Assembly (NCBI GenBank): GCA_020859985.1
Contig: JAJBVD010000062.1
Span: 79,155 to 143,154 of the forward strand
Source: Clostridiales bacterium
GTDB taxonomy: Bacteria; Bacillota; Clostridia; Lachnospirales; Lachnospiraceae
Length of the DNA stretch: 64,000 nt
Reading direction: 5' to 3'
In this document: positions 9,118 through 17,063 of the stretch, one piece after another
Position numbering within the stretch: position 1 is the first letter of the stretch
Layout of the letters: the number at the start of each line of letters is the position of its first letter
Program-made: the position numbers and the translations under genes
Notes under the pieces: model-generated
Database searches by the model: none
Told to the model about the DNA's origin: nothing
Seen by the model: only the letters and a program-made list of their open reading frames with translations

Positions 9118-9288
9118 ATGGCATATGTAATCTCTGATGAGTGTGTTGCTTGCGGTACATGCGCAAGTGAGTGCCCGGCAGACGCGATCTCCGAGGGCGA
9201 TGGCAAGTATGTAATCGATCCGGATGTCTGTCTTGAGTGCGGTACATGTGAAGCTGCGTGCCCGACAGGAGCAATCTCCGCTGAGTAA
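9118..9288 (+). CDS. 2x[4Fe-4S] ferredoxin
   Basis: A 56-residue clostridial-type ferredoxin carrying electrons between oxidoreductases in the cytoplasm. Two CxxCxxCxxxCP cluster motifs are complete: CVACGTCASECP and CLECGTCEAACP. The length is exactly that of the classical dicluster proteins. AAAGGAGGA precedes the ATG at 9118, and the longer in-frame upstream stretch is not needed. It is monocistronic, with its own promoter (9025) and terminator (9380). It is divergent from the DUF1858 gene. Confidence 0.95.
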   Translation: MAYVISDECVACGTCASECPADAISEGDGKYVIDPDVCLECGTCEAACPTGAISAE

Positions 9289-9379
9289 GCGACAGGTTCA
9301 GCAAAGGCCATTCAACTGAGCCTCGTATCCATACAGGACAGGCCCGGAGTGGTCCGATATTTTCATAGGTTTTTATCAG

Positions 9380-9410
9380 AACAGGGGTTCCGCATCGGAA
9401 CCCCTGTTTT
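9380..9410. terminator. Terminator after the ferredoxin gene
   Basis: AACAGGGGTTCCG and CGGAACCCCTGTT pair perfectly around a short ATC-containing loop, followed by TTTATCC. The A-rich left flank also makes it usable for the convergent merR gene. Confidence 0.85.
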
Positions 9411-9471
9411 ATCCTGGCATCTGTTTTATCCCAGCATCTGATTTATCTTAGCATTTGTTTTAATCTTTGCA
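9404..9471. repeat. Four 17-bp tandem repeats at the 3' end of the merR gene
   Basis: Units begin at 9404, 9421, 9438 and 9455 (pattern CTGTTTTATCCNRGCAT; the fourth has one inserted base). The merR stop codon (9443-9445) is inside the third unit, so two units are non-coding. The first overlaps the right arm of the ferredoxin terminator. Confidence 0.75.
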
Positions 9472-10153
9472 GGAGGTTCCCGCGTTTGGGAGTCATCCGC
9501 AGATCCGCCTGCGCCGCAGCAGCCTCTCTTTCTCCCGCATCCTGCCTGAGCTGTATGTACAATTCTTCTATCTCATCGCGGATCAGATCCGCAAGCTCTG
9601 CTTCCAGCTTCTCATTCTGTCCGGCTATCGTCTCGCTGATCAGATTGCGAAGCATTGTCTCAAAAAGCCGGTAAGTGCCCGTCTCAGTCTTCGGGATGAC
9701 CTCATATTCCACATCCGCCTCCGGCTGTGCACCACCCATATGTATGCCGGATTCCTGCGATTCGGAGAACTCTGCCTGTGTATCCGGATCCTCCGCCGGA
9801 CACGCTCCTGCCGGATTCCCGCCCCGTCTGTACGACAGCTGTTCCACAAGGCTCTCGTCCTGTTGATCATACGCTTCCCGTCCAAGCAGCTGCGAAAGCT
9901 GCCGGCCTTCCTGCGTATCTTCAAACAACAGACGGATCGCTTTCAGCTGGATCCCTTTCTCTTTCAGGTCCTTCACCTTCCGAAAGGTCGCAAGATCCTC
10001 TTCGCTGTAAACCCGATGTCCCTGCGAAGTCCGGCGGATCGTAAGCCCCAGCTCGTCCTCCCAGTAACGCAAAACATGCGACGGCACACCGGATTTCTGC
10101 ACCGCCTCCGACACCGAATACAGTGCCTGTCCGTTCTCTTCTGAGTCCCTCAT
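9443..10153 (-). CDS. MerR family transcriptional regulator
   Basis: A 236-residue protein. The N-terminal MerR winged helix is clear: YSVSEAVQKSGVPSHVLRYWE, then HRVYSEEDLATFRKVKDLKEKG. The central 95-170 region is low-complexity, and the C-terminal helix (about 175-236, ISETIAGQNEKLEAELADLI) may mediate dimerisation. No Cys-based metal motif is seen, so it is not a typical metal or redox sensor; this wide-spaced architecture recurs in Clostridia with unknown targets. The start at 10153 has AGGGGGAG upstream. Downstream of dnaB on the same strand, it may be co-transcribed. The 3' end lies in a 17-bp tandem repeat. Confidence 0.8.
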   Translation of the reverse strand: MRDSEENGQALYSVSEAVQKSGVPSHVLRYWEDELGLTIRRTSQGHRVYSEEDLATFRKVKDLKEKGIQLKAIRLLFEDTQEGRQLSQLLGREAYDQQDESLVEQLSYRRGGNPAGACPAEDPDTQAEFSESQESGIHMGGAQPEADVEYEVIPKTETGTYRLFETMLRNLISETIAGQNEKLEAELADLIRDEIEELYIQLRQDAGEREAAAAQADLRMTPKRGNLLQRLKQMLR

Positions 10154-10213
10154 ATACCGCTCCCCCTAAAAGCATGTCCATCCGTCCGGGCGGATCTTCG
10201 CCCGAATGAATGC

Positions 10214-10246
10214 GTAACTGCTCAGTACTTTCATATACAGTATATG
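10214..10246. repeat. Variant of the dispersed repeat joined to another palindrome
   Basis: GTAACTGCTCAGTACTTTCA matches the left unit, but the expected ACAGTTAC arm is replaced by a palindrome TCATATA-CAG-TATATGA. It lies between dnaB and merR. Confidence 0.5.
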
Positions 10247-10288
10247 AGAAAAAATCCCGGGATAGAACCAAAAGGGATATAAAAACAA

Positions 10289-11617
10289 CTACTTTTTCAT
10301 GTTCGCAAACTTCGTAAAGCGCGGCAGCCATGCCAGCTCCACAGTCCCGATCGGGCCGTTTCTCTGCTTGGCTATGATCACTTCCGCGACATCCTTCTTC
10401 TGTGAATCATGATTGTAATAATCATCGCGGTAAAGAAACATAACTACGTCCGCGTCCTGCTCGATCGCGCCGGATTCCCGCAGATCCGAGAGCATCGGGC
10501 GGTGATCCGGCCGCTGCTCAACAGCACGGGAAAGCTGTGAAAGCGCCACCACCGGCACCTGCAATTCCCTGGCGACCTCTTTCAGTGAACGGGAAATATC
10601 GGAAATCTCCTGCTGTCTCGACTCAGAACGACGGCTGCCGGTCATCAGCTGCAGATAGTCGATAATAACGATATCCAGATTGTGTTCCAGCTTGTATTTC
10701 CGACATTTGCTGCGCAGCTCAGAAACGGAAATACCCGGCGTATCATCTATGATCATATTTGACTTTCCAATGACACCAGCCGCCTCAATCAGACTGGTCC
10801 AGTCACTGTCATTTAAATTGCCGGTGCGGAGCGCCTGCGAATCCACCCGTGATTCCATCGCGAACAAACGGTTCACCAGCTGCTCCTTCGACATCTCCAG
10901 GCTGAACAGGGCTACCGTCAGATTATTCCGGAACGCCATGTATTCCGCTATATTCAACGCAAACGCCGTTTTGCCCATAGAAGGACGCGCAGCGATCAGC
11001 AGCAGATCCGACGGCTGGAAGCCGGAGGTCTTATAATCCAGATCGATAAAACCGGTCGCAAGACCTGTGACCGTTCCTTTTGAGCGGCTCGCCGCCTCAA
11101 TCCGGTCCAGCGCGTTCAGAACGATCTCTTTGATCGGTGTAAAATCCCCACCTGTTTTTTGCTGAAGCACCTGAAAGATCTTTTTTTCCGTATCCTCCAT
11201 GATCACTTCTGTGGTCTCTTTGCCGGCATAACAGGAGGCTGCGATCTCCTCGCTCGTTTTGATCAGTCTGCGCAGTTGGGCCTTCTCTGACACAATCTGC
11301 GCATAGTATTTGACATTCGCAGAGGTCGGTACCGAAGTAATCATATCCCGCACAAATTCCATACTGGAAAGCTCCGGCGGCACGTCCATCTCCTTAAGGC
11401 GGTTCTGCAGCGTGACAAGGTCGATGGGCTTGTCTTCACGATACATCTCTGTCATCGCGTCAAAAAGAATCCCATACTGCTTCTGATAAAAATCATCCGG
11501 AATCAGCATCTCCGATGCCACCGTCACTGCATCCCTGTCCATCAGCATCGCACCGATGACCGACTGTTCCGCTTCCGTACTGTGAGGCATCACTCTTTTT
11601 AATAAAGTCTCTTCCAT
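10289..11617 (-). CDS. dnaB: Replicative DNA helicase
   Basis: A 442-residue hexameric helicase that unwinds DNA at the fork. The N-terminal domain opens PHSTEAEQSVIGAMLMD. The RecA-type motor has Walker A ARPSMGKTAFALN, a Walker B-type IIDYLQLMTG and the SRAVEQRPDHRPMLSDLRES segment. The normal length indicates no intein. The start overlaps the rplI stop by one base (TAATG), showing translational coupling in the rplI-dnaB pair conserved in Bacillota. Confidence 0.97.
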   Translation of the reverse strand: MEETLLKRVMPHSTEAEQSVIGAMLMDRDAVTVASEMLIPDDFYQKQYGILFDAMTEMYREDKPIDLVTLQNRLKEMDVPPELSSMEFVRDMITSVPTSANVKYYAQIVSEKAQLRRLIKTSEEIAASCYAGKETTEVIMEDTEKKIFQVLQQKTGGDFTPIKEIVLNALDRIEAASRSKGTVTGLATGFIDLDYKTSGFQPSDLLLIAARPSMGKTAFALNIAEYMAFRNNLTVALFSLEMSKEQLVNRLFAMESRVDSQALRTGNLNDSDWTSLIEAAGVIGKSNMIIDDTPGISVSELRSKCRKYKLEHNLDIVIIDYLQLMTGSRRSESRQQEISDISRSLKEVARELQVPVVALSQLSRAVEQRPDHRPMLSDLRESGAIEQDADVVMFLYRDDYYNHDSQKKDVAEVIIAKQRNGPIGTVELAWLPRFTKFANMKK

Positions 11618-12063
11618 TATTTCTCCACAACATGTACCAGGATCTGCGTCGTTACCTTCGTATGAAGCTTCACCGCCACCTGTGTCACTCCAAGTGTTTT
11701 TATCGGGGCGTCAAGCATGATCTTTTTCTTATCTATCTCGACCCCAAGCTGTTTTTGTACTTCCTCCGCAATCTCCTTTGAGGAGACAGAACCAAATACA
11801 CGTCCGCCTTCACCGGCCTTGACCGCGACCCGGATCTCCTTATCCTTCAGCTCCTCTCCGAGCTTCTGGGCAGCGGCAAGCGCTTCCTTTGCCAGCTTAT
11901 CCGCATTCGCTTTCTGAAGCTTGAGATCATTCAGATTTTTCCCTGTCGCTTCCTTGCCAAGTCCTTTTTTCAGGAGGACATTCCGCGCGTAGCTTTCGCT
12001 CGCCTCCACGATCTCTCCCTTTTTGCCGAGGGACTTGACATCCTGCAATAAAATAACTTTCAT
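11617..12063 (-). CDS. rplI: 50S ribosomal protein L9
   Basis: A 148-residue L9. It starts MKVILLQDVKSLGKKGEIVE with the family signature YARNVLLKKGLGKEAT, a long connecting helix rich in Lys/Ala (about 45-75) and the C-terminal RNA-binding domain ending ILVHVVEK. It binds 23S rRNA at the base of the L1 stalk. The start at 12063 is supported by AAAGGGGAAA. It overlaps dnaB and follows the GdpP-like gene by 43 nt. Confidence 0.96.
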   Translation of the reverse strand: MKVILLQDVKSLGKKGEIVEASESYARNVLLKKGLGKEATGKNLNDLKLQKANADKLAKEALAAAQKLGEELKDKEIRVAVKAGEGGRVFGSVSSKEIAEEVQKQLGVEIDKKKIMLDAPIKTLGVTQVAVKLHTKVTTQILVHVVEK

Positions 12064-12106
12064 GCTCTGATTTCCCCTTTCTTTGCCTGTATCCGTATCG
12101 GATGCG

Positions 12107-14173
12107 TCAGATCGCACCCTCCTTTGTCATCTGTGTCAGCACTTCTTTAAGCATCACTCTTGCCTGATCCGTATCTGCGTTCTCAAGCTGTGCTCCCGCA
12201 ATGTTCATATGGCCGCCGCCGCCCATGCGTTCCATGATCAGCTGTACATTCACCTCATCAATCGCGCGGGCGCTGATATAGATCTTATCCTGAAATTCTG
12301 TCAGGACAAACGAAGCCTTGACCCCGATGATGTTCAACAGCTCGTTTGCCGCCTGCGCCCCGACCACAGTCGGGCTCTCGATGCCCTGGCTCGGGCAGAC
12401 GCTGATAGCATAGCTGTCCATAAAAAGCTCCGCATGCCTCACCGCCTCCGCACGTGCCTTATAAGTCGCCATATCATTGCGGAACACCTTTCGCACCCGT
12501 GTCACGTCAGCGCCGTTCCTGCGCAGATACGCGGCCGCCTCAAAGGTACGCATACCGGTCTTTGCCATAAAATTGTTCGTATCAATGATAATACCGGCAT
12601 ATACGCAATCCGCCTCGTAGGGCTTCAGCCGAACGCCCTCCTCGTAATACTGCAGGATCTCAGTGATCATTTCACATGCGGAGGATACCGCCGGATCAAT
12701 ATAGGAAAGCGCTGCATTCTCAATCTTGTCCGCACCCTGACGATGATGGTCAAGCACCACGATCGTCTTCGTCAGATACAGAAGCTCCTCACACTCCACC
12801 ATACTCGGCCGGTTTGTGTCTACTGCTACGACCACCGTATTTTCATTGGTCAGCTGGATCGCACGCTCATGGCTGACAAATACGTCCTCCGCATACTCCA
12901 GATTGTCCTTCAGAGAGTTCACCCAGGGACGGATGCTCGCAGTCATATCCCCCAGCACAATATGCACCGGCTTCCCGGAGCGCATGGCCGCACTGCAAAC
13001 GCCAACCGCAGCGCCGAGAGAATCAATATCCGTATTTTTGTGCCCCATAACAACCACGCGCTCCCTGGCACTGATCAGCTCGCGGAGCGCCTGAGCTTTA
13101 ACACGGGCACGCACCCGGGTGTTGCTCTCCGAGCGCTGCGTCTTGCCGCCAAAAAACGAAATCTTATCCTGATCCTTCACTACGGCCTGATCGCCGCCGC
13201 GGGCAAGCGCCATCTCGATTGCAACATGAGCCGCCTCAAAATTCTCCGTATAATTGCCGTTATCTGTCCCGATGCCGATGCTGACCGTCACGTTCATGGA
13301 GTTGCCGAGGTTCACCGTCTTGACATCCTCCAGAAGTGAGAACCGATCCTCCACGAGTGCGTTCAGACTCACACGGTTCATCACCAGGAGATATTTATCC
13401 TTCTCCAGATTCTTGATCAGTCCTCCGGCGGAAATGACATATTTGGTGATCCGCCGGTCTACCAGTGCGCCCAGCATGGAGCGGCGCACGTCCTCCACAC
13501 TGTCCATCGCTTCATCGTAATTATCAACATACAGCAGACCAACCGCCGGCTTTTGTTCAAAATTCTCTTTTTCAAGACGAGTCAGCTCTGTAATATCCAG
13601 AAAATGAAGTCCGACCACACTGCAGTCGCTGCCTTCCAGATCTGCGACATCCATGCCCTTCAGAACCTCAGTCAGCTGAATGCGCTTCATCACGACCCGG
13701 TACTTCCGGTCGCTGTAATCCAGATCGACCTTTGTCTCCTCCCCTTCGCCGGGAAAGGCGGCCGCAGTCAGCTCCGGAAAAACAGAAGAAATATTCTTAT
13801 GCCAGTCTTTCCCCCGCTTCGTCATCTCACAGAGAAGCTCATTCATCCAGGCAATGCGCCCGTCAGGAAGCACAAAACCATAAGGGATCATCATCCCGTC
13901 CAGAAGATCCTTCTCCACTCCCCCGAACCTCTGGGAAAAATCAATCAGCTCCAGAAGTACTCTCGGGCGATAATAAACGTCGAGCAGAGCGATCGACACA
14001 TAAAATACCAGCGAAAACCCTCCAACGATACATCCCGCGAGAGTATTGACATACAGTACTGCAGCCGTCAAAAACAGCAGCAGCAGACAGAGCAGCACAC
14101 ACCAGTACCAGTGCCGCAGAAGCTTGCCGCTGTATCTCAGCTGGCTTTTATTCCCTTTTCCGTCTTCCTTCAT
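12107..14173 (-). CDS. gdpP: GdpP/YybT-type cyclic-di-AMP phosphodiesterase (DHH family)
   Basis: About 688 residues with the GdpP order: two membrane helices (LLRHWYWCVLLCLLLLF and an adjacent Val/Leu stretch), a PAS-like segment, a degenerate GGDEF domain (VGLLYVDNYDEAM, VSIGIGTDNG), then DHH (VMGHKNTDIDSLGAAVG, VVLDHHRQGAD) and DHHA1 (MGGGGHMNIAGAQ). The family hydrolyses c-di-AMP to pApA, controlling potassium and wall homeostasis. I prefer the ATG at 14173 (purine-rich GGGACGG upstream); 14197 and 14224 are in-frame alternatives. The neighbours rplI and dnaB match the conserved yybT-rplI-dnaC order of Bacillus. Confidence 0.92.
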   Translation of the reverse strand: MKEDGKGNKSQLRYSGKLLRHWYWCVLLCLLLLFLTAAVLYVNTLAGCIVGGFSLVFYVSIALLDVYYRPRVLLELIDFSQRFGGVEKDLLDGMMIPYGFVLPDGRIAWMNELLCEMTKRGKDWHKNISSVFPELTAAAFPGEGEETKVDLDYSDRKYRVVMKRIQLTEVLKGMDVADLEGSDCSVVGLHFLDITELTRLEKENFEQKPAVGLLYVDNYDEAMDSVEDVRRSMLGALVDRRITKYVISAGGLIKNLEKDKYLLVMNRVSLNALVEDRFSLLEDVKTVNLGNSMNVTVSIGIGTDNGNYTENFEAAHVAIEMALARGGDQAVVKDQDKISFFGGKTQRSESNTRVRARVKAQALRELISARERVVVMGHKNTDIDSLGAAVGVCSAAMRSGKPVHIVLGDMTASIRPWVNSLKDNLEYAEDVFVSHERAIQLTNENTVVVAVDTNRPSMVECEELLYLTKTIVVLDHHRQGADKIENAALSYIDPAVSSACEMITEILQYYEEGVRLKPYEADCVYAGIIIDTNNFMAKTGMRTFEAAAYLRRNGADVTRVRKVFRNDMATYKARAEAVRHAELFMDSYAISVCPSQGIESPTVVGAQAANELLNIIGVKASFVLTEFQDKIYISARAIDEVNVQLIMERMGGGGHMNIAGAQLENADTDQARVMLKEVLTQMTKEGAI

Positions 14174-14266
14174 ATCCGTCCCGTCCCTTCTCGCACGCCG
14201 CATATCCGGAACCCTTTGCAGCATGAAAAGTTCTGCAAAATCATTTTGCTATTCGGTATCGTATTC

Positions 14267-14381
14267 GTAACTGTTTGTCACCTTCACAAACATAAGTATT
14301 CCTGTAAAATATACGTTTTCATACGTACCTCGCAGCAAGTGCAAGGTACTGTCCTGAATAGTTATCGTATTCACAGTTTAC
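14267..14381. repeat. Composite dispersed repeat (left variant plus right unit)
   Basis: The left part, GTAACTGTTTGTCACCTTCA, lacks the usual closing arm. The right part contains CATACGTACCTCGC, AGCAAGT, GCAAGGTACTGTCC and TGAATAGTTAT, followed by TCACAGTTTAC. The right hairpin arms pair with one mismatch. It lies between the gdpP-type gene and rpsR. Confidence 0.65.
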
Positions 14382-14458
14382 CACAAAGTCACCATAAGGG
14401 GAAGTAAAAAATAGAACGCGCCCCTGCGGAACATTTTTCTTTACAGGAAAAATTTCCC

Positions 14459-14500
14459 AATAAAACAGAAAAGCCCGCACATCATTTCTGATATGCAGGC
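14459..14500 (-). terminator. Terminator of the rpsF-ssb-rpsR operon
   Basis: On the minus strand GCCTGCATATCA and TGATGTGCGGGC pair (two G-U/mismatch positions) around a GAAA loop, followed by TTTTCTGTTTTATT. It is located 40 nt after the rpsR stop. Confidence 0.8.
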
Positions 14501-14539
14501 TGTCCGAAATACTCTGTCAATGCTGTGCGCGAATCAGGC

Positions 14540-14803
14540 TTAGTCCTGTACGTACGGCATAAGCGCAACATGACGCGCTCTCTTGATGGCCACGGTCAGA
14601 GCACGCTGATGCTTCGCGCAGTTGCCCGTGATTCTTCTCGGAAGGATCTTGCCTCTTTCCGATACGTATCTTTTCAGCTTATTTACATCCTTGTAATCGA
14701 TCTCACTGTCCTTGCCGCAGAAAACGCAGACTTTTTTCCTTCTGCGCATACCGCCGCCGCGTCTCTTCATCGGCGCATCGCCTTTTTCTTTATTATATGC
14801 CAT
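14540..14803 (-). CDS. rpsR: 30S ribosomal protein S18
   Basis: An 87-residue S18. After a short basic lead it has [20 protein letters not shown], then [20 protein letters not shown] and [16 protein letters not shown], all family hallmarks; three Cys indicate the zinc-ribbon form. It binds 16S rRNA together with S6. The start at 14803 follows GAGGAGGAC. It is last gene of the rpsF-ssb-rpsR operon, separated from ssb by 193 nt, longer than usual. That gap contains inverted repeats (for example TTCTC-AATA near 14929 with its partner near 14983). Confidence 0.97.
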   Translation of the reverse strand: MAYNKEKGDAPMKRRGGGMRRRKKVCVFCGKDSEIDYKDVNKLKRYVSERGKILPRRITGNCAKHQRALTVAIKRARHVALMPYVQD

Positions 14804-14996
14804 TGCACTGTCCTCCTCACTCATAATTATTTTTTCGAGAAAGACGATGACTACGTGCTTCGCACTCTCGTCATCGCCGCCGTCATTCGTAATCCGGGCT
14901 GCCGCCCTACTTACTCATGTCGTCTCGGTTCTCTAATATCCAGCCTCTCGGGTATGTAAACATCCCTCGATGCTGGCTATTGAGAACTCTTTCTCG

Positions 14997-15476
14997 TCAG
15001 TTGAACGGAAGCTCCTCATCAATCCCATCCGGGATATTCATAAATCCGTCACCTGCGGACGCTTCAGACGGTGTCGGCATTCCGGATGGAGACGCAGCCG
15101 GCTTCTGGTATCCGCCATTCTGATATCCGCCAGCCTGTCCGCCGGAAGCAGCCTTGCTCTCCGCGAACTCCTGCTCATCGACTACCACATCCGTCGTATA
15201 TACCTTCTGACCATCCCTGTTCGTATAGCTGCCGGTCTGTATCCGTCCGGTCACCACAATCTTGGTGCCCTGACGCAGATACTTCTCCGCGAACTCAGCT
15301 CCCCGGCCAAACACCACGCAGCTGATAAAATCTGCGGATTGCTGGTCACTGCCCTCGCGGCGGAACCTGCGGTCAACCGCCAGTGTATATCTCGCATATG
15401 CGGAGGAATTGTCTCCCGCGGAATAGCGGACCTCCGGATCTCTGGTCAAACGTCCCATTAAGATGACTTTATTCAT
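14997..15476 (-). CDS. ssb: Single-stranded DNA-binding protein
   Basis: A 159-residue SSB. The OB fold opens MNKVILMGRLTRDPEVRYS and includes FISCVVFGRGAEFAEKYLRQG and VVTGRIQTGSYTNRDGQ. A Gly/Gln/Pro-rich linker leads to the acidic tip DEELPFN that recruits partners. It protects ssDNA in replication and repair. It lies between rpsF and rpsR, 20 nt after rpsF, the standard firmicute order. Confidence 0.97.
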   Translation of the reverse strand: MNKVILMGRLTRDPEVRYSAGDNSSAYARYTLAVDRRFRREGSDQQSADFISCVVFGRGAEFAEKYLRQGTKIVVTGRIQTGSYTNRDGQKVYTTDVVVDEQEFAESKAASGGQAGGYQNGGYQKPAASPSGMPTPSEASAGDGFMNIPDGIDEELPFN

Positions 15477-15496
15477 ATTCTCTACCTCTCTTTGAT

Positions 15497-15784
15497 CTAT
15501 GCATCCTGTCTAACGCATAAATATCTGATGACATTCTCCATGATCCGGATACGGCTCTCTACCTCAGCCGGACATGTCGCATCAGCCTCAAAGCGAACGA
15601 AGTAGTAAAATCCTTCACGCATCTTCCTGATCTCGTAAGCAAGTCTTCTCTTGCCCCACTCTTCTACCTCGGTAACAGTACCGCCGAACCGGGTGATCAG
15701 ATCCTTCACCTTCTCAATCGTAGCGGCTCTGTCTTCGTCTTCAAGTTTTGCGTTGACAACTACTGCTAATTCATACTTGTTCAT
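15497..15784 (-). CDS. rpsF: 30S ribosomal protein S6
   Basis: A 95-residue S6: MNKYELAVVVNAKLEDEDRA, WGKRRLAYEIRKMREGFYYF and the C-terminal RIMENVIRYLCVR. It forms a heterodimer with S18 on 16S rRNA. The ATG at 15784 follows AAGGAGG with an 11-nt spacer; a GTG four codons earlier would overlap the ribosome-binding site. First gene of the operon, preceded by a structured leader (15838-15883). Confidence 0.97.
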   Translation of the reverse strand: MNKYELAVVVNAKLEDEDRAATIEKVKDLITRFGGTVTEVEEWGKRRLAYEIRKMREGFYYFVRFEADATCPAEVESRIRIMENVIRYLCVRQDA

Positions 15785-15837
15785 GCTTCTTCGCACCTCC
15801 TTATGGTCTTATGGCCCCCTGACCTAAAATCCACGAT

Positions 15838-15883
15838 CCGATAACCGCCCAAAGGACAGCATCGCAACCCGTTTCTAAATCGG
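15838..15883 (-). promoter_or_regulatory. Possible S6:S18-binding leader RNA of rpsF
   Basis: The minus strand folds as an outer CCGAT/ATCGG stem, then an internal region, then GCTGTCC/GGGCGGT around a TTT loop (all seven pairs Watson-Crick or G-U). A structured element with CCG at this place upstream of rpsF is expected from the known S6:S18 autoregulation motif. The match to the published consensus was not computed. Confidence 0.35.
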
Positions 15884-15987
15884 TCTTCTCTGTCTCTTCC
15901 ACTGTCTGTCAGGCTGCACGAAAATCCCGCGCAGGGAGCAAGGAAATATATCACAATTAGGCATTCTAACACAGGAATCCAGTGAGT

Positions 15988-16185
15988 TCAAGCTTTTTTT
16001 CGCAATCCTCTCACGTTTTTTTCCACCAGTTTCCGCGGAACCATGACCTGATGCGCGCAGCCGGTGCATTTCAGACGGAAATCCGCCCCCACGCGCAGGA
16101 TTTCCCATTCCTGGCTGCCGCAGGGATGCTTCTTTTTCAGTTTTACAATATCGCCCACCTCAAAGACGTATCCGCCCGTATCCAT
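15988..16185 (-). CDS. DUF951 domain protein
   Basis: A short protein of about 65 residues with the full DUF951 signature: VGDIVKLKKKHPCGSQEWEI, VGADFRLKCTGC and HQVMVPRKLVEK. The CxxC pair with the other Cys suggests a small metal- or nucleic-acid-binding fold; its role is unknown. I prefer the ATG at 16185 (GGGAGAG 6 nt upstream) over 16200. In Clostridia this gene is commonly near rpsF, as here. Confidence 0.88.
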   Translation of the reverse strand: MDTGGYVFEVGDIVKLKKKHPCGSQEWEILRVGADFRLKCTGCAHQVMVPRKLVEKNVRGLRKKA

Positions 16186-16309
16186 CCGTGTCTCTCCCAT
16201 TCAAATCATCTCAGGCTCCGCGCATTTTCACAGCTTCGCAGTTTCGGCAATTCCCGCATTTCAACAACCCCTGCATCTTCAGAAAAACACTTTCCTGAAT
16301 TCCATATTT

Positions 16310-17041
16310 CTATACGTGCAGCGCTCCCAGCACAGTCCCGATCTTCTCCTGTATGAGCAGATCTGCCTGCCGGTCACGCGGGGTCGGCGCCATATTGATC
16401 ACAACCAGATGCCGTCCCTGAAAATAATCGATCAGACCGGCCGCCGGATACACTGCAAGCGAAGTGCCGCCAATGATCAACACATCCGCCCTCGAAATGC
16501 AGCGGACGGATTCCTGCATCGTCTGGTTATCAAGTCCTTCTTCATACAGCACCACATCCGGCTTGATTACGCCGCCGCAGCCGCAGCGCGGCACATCATC
16601 TTCTCCCTGAAGCTTAGCCAGAAGCTCTTCGCCGCTGTAAAACCGGTGACATTTCTGACAGTAATTGCGATGGATGCTGCCATGCAGCTCCAATACCTTT
16701 TTGCTGCCCGCCCTCTGGTGCAGGCCGTCGATATTCTGCGTCACGACCGCTTTCAGCTTTCCGGCGGCTTCCAACTCAGCAAGCTTTCTGTGCGCGGCGT
16801 TTGGCTCCACATCCAGCACCAGCATCTTATCGCGGTAAAAACGGTAAAACTCTTTCGTCTGGCGCATAAAGAATGTGTGACTTAAAATCGTCTCCGGCGG
16901 ATAATCATACTTCTGATGATAAAGGCCATCCACGCTCCGGAAATCCGGGATACCGCTCTCTGTGGAGACGCCGGCGCCCCCAAAAAACACGATATTCTCC
17001 GTGTTGTCAATGATCTGCTGAAGCTGTTCGATTTCGCTCAT
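16310..17041 (-). CDS. cobB: NAD-dependent protein deacylase of the SIR2 family
   Basis: A 243-residue sirtuin that removes acetyl or other acyl groups from lysines using NAD+. NAD-binding GGAGVSTESGIPDFRS, the QNID motif (TQNIDGLHQRAG), catalytic His in LELHGSIHRNYC and a zinc site from CQKC plus CGCG are present; the third and fourth zinc Cys are in the compact PRCGCGG. Bacterial length. The start at 17041 follows GGGAGGG. It sits 22 nt after the sortase gene, so it is probably co-transcribed. Confidence 0.93.
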   Translation of the reverse strand: MSEIEQLQQIIDNTENIVFFGGAGVSTESGIPDFRSVDGLYHQKYDYPPETILSHTFFMRQTKEFYRFYRDKMLVLDVEPNAAHRKLAELEAAGKLKAVVTQNIDGLHQRAGSKKVLELHGSIHRNYCQKCHRFYSGEELLAKLQGEDDVPRCGCGGVIKPDVVLYEEGLDNQTMQESVRCISRADVLIIGGTSLAVYPAAGLIDYFQGRHLVVINMAPTPRDRQADLLIQEKIGTVLGALHV

Positions 17042-17063
17042 GGCTGTACCCTCCCAAAACTTT

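Noticed and set aside
12083..13339. A 418-codon open frame on the plus strand
   Set aside because: Antisense to the c-di-AMP phosphodiesterase gene, with no ribosome-binding site or domain.
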